A stretch of DNA of 64,000 nt from Linanthus parryae (Eukaryota > Streptophyta > Magnoliopsida > Ericales > Polemoniaceae): positions 90,307,935 to 90,371,934 of the forward strand of contig JALGPY010000006.1 in the NCBI GenBank assembly GCA_023055425.1, given 5' to 3'. Positions 59,530-64,000 of the stretch are shown in pieces. Positions within the stretch are counted from its first letter, which is position 1; each line of letters begins with the position of its first letter. The position numbers and the translations under genes are program-made. The notes beneath the pieces are model-generated. The model saw nothing but the letters and a program-made list of their open reading frames with translations. It had not been told where the DNA came from and did no database searches.

Positions 59530-62500
59530 ATGGAAGACAGGCCAAGACCACAGAAGCAAGAGCTAAAAGAAGTGTTCCTCAGCCCGAACGAGGAAAAGAA
59601 AAGGCCAGTCTTCCTGAGTGCGGACCTCACAAGTGAAGAGGAACAGGGACTGCTGCAGCTCCTAACTGAATACAAGGACGTGTTCGCATGGGAATATGAT
59701 GAGATGCCGGGTCTGGACACGAGCATCACCATGCACCGTTTAGACATCATCCCAGGATCTAAACCGGTCAAGCAAAGCACCAGAAGCTTCAGGCCAGAGC
59801 TCAACGTGAAGATCAAACGGGAGATTGTCAAGCTCCTAGACGCCAAGTTCATAGAGCCAAATCACCATCCTACATGGTTAGCCAACATCGTGCCAGTGGT
59901 GAAGAAGAACGGACAGCTCCGCATCTGCGTGGACTTCCGAGATCTTAATCGCTTCTGCCCTAAGGACGATTTCCCACTGCCTAACATCGATTTGCTCATT
60001 GATTCAACGGCAGGCCATCGCATGTTCAGTTTCATGGACGGCTTCAGCGGGTACAATCAAATCAAGATGGATCCCGAAGATGCAAGAAAAACTGCATTCA
60101 TCACCCCCGTGGGGGTATTCAACTACACGGTAATGCCATTCGGTCTTAAGAACGCAGGCGCAACCTATCAGCGGGCCATGATGGCTCTATTCCACGACAT
60201 GATGCACAAAGAAGTGGAATTCTATGTGGATGACTTGGTAGTCAAATCCAAGCATGAAGCAGATCACCTTGCAGACCTGCGAAAGGTGTTCAACAGATGC
60301 AGGAGCTTTCAACTGAAAATGAATCCCATGAAATGCGCATTCGGCGTGACTTCGAGGAAGTTTTTGGGATGCGTAGTCCATCGCCAAGGGATCGAGCCTG
60401 ACCCTGCGAAAGTGTCAGCCATCACCAGCATGACGCCACCTCACGACCAAAGTACCTTGAAAACATTCTTGGGAAAATTGTCATATCTGCGGAGATTCAT
60501 CCCAGCAATCGCCGAAATCACATGCTGCTTCAGCACTCTTCTCAAGAAGGACGCCGCGTACAACTGGGCTCCTGATCACGAAGCCGCATTCGAAAAGCTA
60601 AAGGAGTTGCTCACATCCCCAAAGATAATGATCGCGCCTCAACTGGGGTCACCGCTTCTGCTATACCTTACATCGACAAGGAAATCTATAGGAGCACTCT
60701 TGGCTCAGGTGTATGAAGGCCAAGAGAGGCCCATCTATTACATCTCTCGCATTGTGCAGCCCGCTGAATCAAGGTACACAGACATCGAACGTCATTGCCT
60801 TGCTTTATTCTTCGTAATAGAGAAGTTGAGACACTATTTTGCATCGCACAAAGTAGTGGTGGTCACCAAAAGCGACCCCATAAGATACCTGCTAACTCAC
60901 ACTACTCCGGGCGGGAGATTGGCGAAATGGTACATGACCATCTCTCAATACGATATCACATGCGTGAAACCAAGAGCGATCAAGTCGCAGGCGGTAGCAG
61001 ATCTGTTGGCACAGTTTCCCGACAACAGTCACGAACCTGTGATCGAGGAAGAGCTCGAAGGCCCTGAAATCTACGCGATCGACGTACCCTATTGGACCCT
61101 CCACTTCGACGGTTCGTCAACCAGAAAAGGCGGAGGCATTGGGATAGTCTTGACAAAGCCGGACGGGGAAGTCATACAGATGTCCGCAAAACTCAACTTC
61201 GCAGTCACGAACAACGAGGCGGAATACGAGGCTCTGATCGCGGGGCTCCGTGCAGCGAAAGCTTTGGAAGTGAGCAACTTAACAGTCATGGGAGATTCCA
61301 AACTGATTGTTAAGCAGGCCTCGGGCGAATATGGTTTAAAGGAGATCAACCTCCTGCCATACCGCACCCTAGTGCAAAAGCTGATGCAGCAATTCTGCGA
61401 CGTGAAATACGAGCACAAGCCCCGAGCGGACAACAGGCATGCAGACGCCTTAGCAACTCTGGGATCTAAGGTCAGCATAGACAAATGCCCCGCAAGGATT
61501 TCCATCGAAGTGCGAACATCGTCGGCATTAACAGAAGATGCGTGCGACGATGAACACATGGATGACGCAGACTGGCGAAAAGCGATCCTGCAAGCTATTG
61601 CGAAAGGCACCAGCAGCGAAAGCTGGGTACTCACGAAAGGATACTGTATCCACGACAACACCCTTTACTACAAGGGTCCTGGAGGAATACTCATGCGATG
61701 TGTCTCCGAGCAAGAGGGACAACAGCTGTTAGAAAAGATTCACCAACACGCTTGCGGAGAAAGCGAGGTGTCAATCTACAGGAAAGCTCAGAGATATGGC
61801 ATTCATTGGCCAGGCATGTCAACAGCTGCAGCCCTGATGCAAGGGAAGTGCGAAAGTTGCGCACTAATCAAAGATTCTCTACTCATCGCTCTAACCGATG
61901 ACGACACAGACTGGAGGAAGCCATTGTTCGAATTCCTCACCCAGGGCACCGTACCCGAATCGAGAAAAGAAGCCGACAAATTGAAGAGGAAAGCCTCTCG
62001 ATACCTGGTTCAGGAAAACCTGCTTTGGCGAAAAGGTCACGAGGGTAACTTGCTGCGATGCCTAGACGGCAGGGAAGCACAAGAAGTCATGGACCTTTCT
62101 CATCAGGTGGAACACCAGGGAGGTGCGAAATTATGCAGACAACTCCTCTCAATCGGATACTTCTGGCCCACGATGGAAGTCGATTGCCGCACCAAGGTGC
62201 GACGCTGCCAAGAATGCCAATTCAAAGGGAACCTAGTGCACGCTCCTGCTGTGGATCTACATGCATTAGGGACGCCATGGCCATTTCACACATGGGCTTT
62301 GGACTTCATCGGCCCCATCCGACCAACGTCACATGGGAACCATTTCATTCTCACTGCAACCGAGCTGCTCACCAAATGGGTGGAAGCAATACCACTGAAG
62401 ACGGCAAACGCGCTGGCTGTGGTTAACTTCATCCAGGAAAACATCGTATGCAGGTTCGGAATCCCAAATACTATTCTTTCAGATAACGATACTCCTTTTG

Positions 62501-63135
62501 TTAATCGTCAGGTAGCTACGAAACTCGCGGAGTACAATATCAGGCAGATATGCTCTACCCCCTATTATCCAAAGGGAAACGGACAAGCCGAAGCGACTAA
62601 CAAAACGCTGTTGAGAATTCTGAGCAAGATGGTCGCAGATGACCACAAGAAGTGGGCCGACTCCCTTAGCATAGCTCTGTGGGCCTACAGAACTTCCCCA
62701 AGGACACCTACAGGGGCCTCGCCATTTCTGCTATGTTATGGGGCCGAAGCTGTAGTGCCTGCGGAGGTCAGAGTCAATTCGGCAAGGCTGGCCATCCATG
62801 CACTCTATGAAAATCAACGCGATCATGATTTAGTCTCGCTGGAAGAAAAGCGAGAACAAGCCAAAAGGACTAACAAGCGGTACCAAGAGAGAATCGCTCG
62901 CGCCTATAACAAGACAGTCCAGCGACGGGATTTCGCAGTTGGCGACCTGGTCTTGCGCGCATCCGATCACTGCATGCGAGAAGCAACTCACCCAAAGTTC
63001 GCAGCTAATTGGGAAGGACCCTTCGAAGTCACAGAAGTCTTCGATAGCGGCTACTGCAGCATACGAAGGTTGCACGGCACAACCTCAACTCCAAGCTCAG
63101 TCAACATGCGCTGGATCAAGAAGTATTATCCTTGA
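59530..63135 (+). CDS. Tat-B pol: RT, RNase H, aRNase H, integrase
   Basis: Same frame as gag-pro and open from 59398; the first ATG is at 59530, giving 1,201 residues. The N-terminus (VFLSADLTSEEEQGLLQLL, DVFAWEYDEMPGLDT, TRSFRPELNVKIKRE) is the usual gypsy RT entry absent from Tat-A. RT retains FRDLNRFCPKDDFPLP, RMFSFMDGFSGYNQ and YVDD. Archaeal-type RNase H and both DWRK-CxxC modules are present. In the integrase core the residue after the second catalytic Asp-Asn pair is D rather than G (SDNDTPF), which could impair activity. The C-terminus ends in NMRWIKKYYP. It would be made as part of a gag-pol precursor rather than from its own ATG. Confidence 0.85.
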   Translation: MEDRPRPQKQELKEVFLSPNEEKKRPVFLSADLTSEEEQGLLQLLTEYKDVFAWEYDEMPGLDTSITMHRLDIIPGSKPVKQSTRSFRPELNVKIKREIVKLLDAKFIEPNHHPTWLANIVPVVKKNGQLRICVDFRDLNRFCPKDDFPLPNIDLLIDSTAGHRMFSFMDGFSGYNQIKMDPEDARKTAFITPVGVFNYTVMPFGLKNAGATYQRAMMALFHDMMHKEVEFYVDDLVVKSKHEADHLADLRKVFNRCRSFQLKMNPMKCAFGVTSRKFLGCVVHRQGIEPDPAKVSAITSMTPPHDQSTLKTFLGKLSYLRRFIPAIAEITCCFSTLLKKDAAYNWAPDHEAAFEKLKELLTSPKIMIAPQLGSPLLLYLTSTRKSIGALLAQVYEGQERPIYYISRIVQPAESRYTDIERHCLALFFVIEKLRHYFASHKVVVVTKSDPIRYLLTHTTPGGRLAKWYMTISQYDITCVKPRAIKSQAVADLLAQFPDNSHEPVIEEELEGPEIYAIDVPYWTLHFDGSSTRKGGGIGIVLTKPDGEVIQMSAKLNFAVTNNEAEYEALIAGLRAAKALEVSNLTVMGDSKLIVKQASGEYGLKEINLLPYRTLVQKLMQQFCDVKYEHKPRADNRHADALATLGSKVSIDKCPARISIEVRTSSALTEDACDDEHMDDADWRKAILQAIAKGTSSESWVLTKGYCIHDNTLYYKGPGGILMRCVSEQEGQQLLEKIHQHACGESEVSIYRKAQRYGIHWPGMSTAAALMQGKCESCALIKDSLLIALTDDDTDWRKPLFEFLTQGTVPESRKEADKLKRKASRYLVQENLLWRKGHEGNLLRCLDGREAQEVMDLSHQVEHQGGAKLCRQLLSIGYFWPTMEVDCRTKVRRCQECQFKGNLVHAPAVDLHALGTPWPFHTWALDFIGPIRPTSHGNHFILTATELLTKWVEAIPLKTANALAVVNFIQENIVCRFGIPNTILSDNDTPFVNRQVATKLAEYNIRQICSTPYYPKGNGQAEATNKTLLRILSKMVADDHKKWADSLSIALWAYRTSPRTPTGASPFLLCYGAEAVVPAEVRVNSARLAIHALYENQRDHDLVSLEEKREQAKRTNKRYQERIARAYNKTVQRRDFAVGDLVLRASDHCMREATHPKFAANWEGPFEVTEVFDSGYCSIRRLHGTTSTPSSVNMRWIKKYYP

Positions 63136-63358
63136 CTTCTCTTATTTCATACGTTTTATGATAACGTTGCTTAATGTCTCATGTGGCTATGATTAACGCA
63201 ATCTCCTCTCCCATATGAGAGGATTGTAATCCTATCTCTCACATATGAGAATGTCATAATAAAAGAATTCTCCCAAATGAGAAGTTCATATTTCTAGCTG
63301 TTTATATCGCTCTATTTAATTTGTTATTACTGTTAACAATGATTTATTCGCTGCAATA
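63136..63358 (+). other. Tat-B post-stop segment with three small hairpins
   Basis: The same as 45905-46128 of Tat-A, including CCTCTC-CCATAT-GAGAGG. Confidence 0.7.
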
Positions 63359-64000
63359 GCAGCAAATACAAACGCGATCTTAATTGATCATCAAAGCCTA
63401 TCTCTTACGATAGCAGCAAATACAAACGCGATCTTAATTGATCATCAAAGCCTATCTCTTACGATAGCAAACGCGATCTCAATTGATCATCTGAAGCCTA
63501 TCTTTTACGATAGCAGCCAAACGCAAATGCGATCTTAATTGATCATCAAAGCCTATCTCTTACGATAGCAAGCGCGATCTTAATTGATCATCAAAGCCTA
63601 TCTCTTACGATAGCAGCAAATACAAATGCGATCTTAAGTGATCATCGAAGCCTATCTCTCACGATAGCAGTCAACACAAATACGATCTTGATTGATCATC
63701 TAAAGCCTATCTCTTACGATAGCAGCCAAACGCAAATGCAATCTTAAGTGATCCTCAAAGCCTATCTCTCATGATAGCAGCCAACATAAATACGATCTTA
63801 ATTGATCATCTAAAGCCCATCCCTTACGATGGCAGCCAATGCAAATGCGATCTTAAGTGATCATCAAAAGCCTATCTCTCACGATAGCAGCCAACATAAA
63901 TACGATCTTGATTGATCATCTAAAGCCCATCCCTTACGATGGCAGCCAATGCAAATGCGATCTTAAGTGATCATCCAAAGCCTATCTCCTATGATAGCAG
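63359..64000 (+). repeat. Tat-B tandem array (cut by the window end)
   Basis: The same monomers as 46129-47430. Relative to Tat-A about 145 bp, roughly three monomers, are missing near the start. The paired CCATC/GATGG variants occur here too (about 63816 and 63931). Confidence 0.92.

Larger units (their letters stand above)
56118..64000 (+). mobile_element. Tat-B: second Tat-lineage element, right part outside the window
   Basis: The 5' LTR and internal sequence are nearly identical to Tat-A. The window ends inside the tandem array, so the antisense gene, the 3' LTR and the second TSD cannot be seen. It keeps the 471-bp gag-pro/pol boundary missing from Tat-A, but the initiator ATG is changed to CTG. 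Confidence 0.95.

Overview
The window is a block of plant nuclear repeat DNA, almost certainly from a flowering plant. I see no host gene outside the retroelements. All of it can be assigned to LTR retrotransposons of angiosperm lineages: two Athila-type Ty3/gypsy families, a Tat-type Ty3/gypsy family (two large copies and one miniature copy), two Sirevirus-type Ty1/copia copies, and one Angela/Tork-like Ty1/copia copy. The antisense gene carried by the Tat element has plant-sized introns (74-81 nt) and a plant mobile domain, which fits the same assignment.

The elements are nested, and target-site duplications (TSDs) fix the order. The oldest layer is a minus-strand Sirevirus (Sire-2). Only pieces of it show, at 11115-11228, 39124-39356 and 54426-56117, and they reassemble into one ORF3 plus an RNase H region. 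Four insertions sit in it: a plus-strand Athila-type array (Athila-1, <1-11114), a minus-strand Athila-type element (Athila-2, 11229-39123), Tat copy A (39357-54425, TSD GCAGT on both sides, LTRs identical by eye) and Tat copy B (56118 to beyond 64000). Athila-2 was itself hit by a second Sirevirus (Sire-1, 12426-24129, inside its 3' LTR) and by an Angela-like copia element (28013-36046, inside its protease). Sire-1 carries a 1,641-bp mini-Tat element in its gag (19609-21249, TSD GTCAC on both sides).

Both Athila-type families encode only gag and protease. They then run directly into the conserved 3' noncoding block, so they are gag-protease-only non-autonomous elements, now full of stop codons. 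Sire-1 has gag, protease, the pre-integrase domain, RT, RNase H and the extra ORF3, but the integrase core is missing. The Angela-like element is heavily decayed.

The Tat family is the most interesting part. Copy A carries a 1,959-residue gag-pro-RT-RH-aRNH-IN polyprotein. Comparison with copy B shows that an in-frame 471-bp deletion between GGAGAT repeats fused gag-pro to pol. Copy B keeps the missing segment, with an in-frame stop at the gag-pro/pol boundary, but its first codon is CTG where copy A has ATG. Downstream of pol is a roughly 1.3-kb array of about 45-54-bp monomers. Each monomer contains two short inverted repeats with 6-nt loops, and the arms change in a compensating way. Next, on the opposite strand (53116 to 48830), is a gene of six exons, all with GT-AG borders and consistent phases, encoding about 1,298 residues with a plant-mobile-domain-like N-terminal half and a coiled-coil C-terminus. 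The mini-Tat keeps only the LTRs, the primer-binding site and the last ~360 bp of the internal region, yet it has intact TSDs and nearly identical LTRs, so it was probably mobilised in trans.
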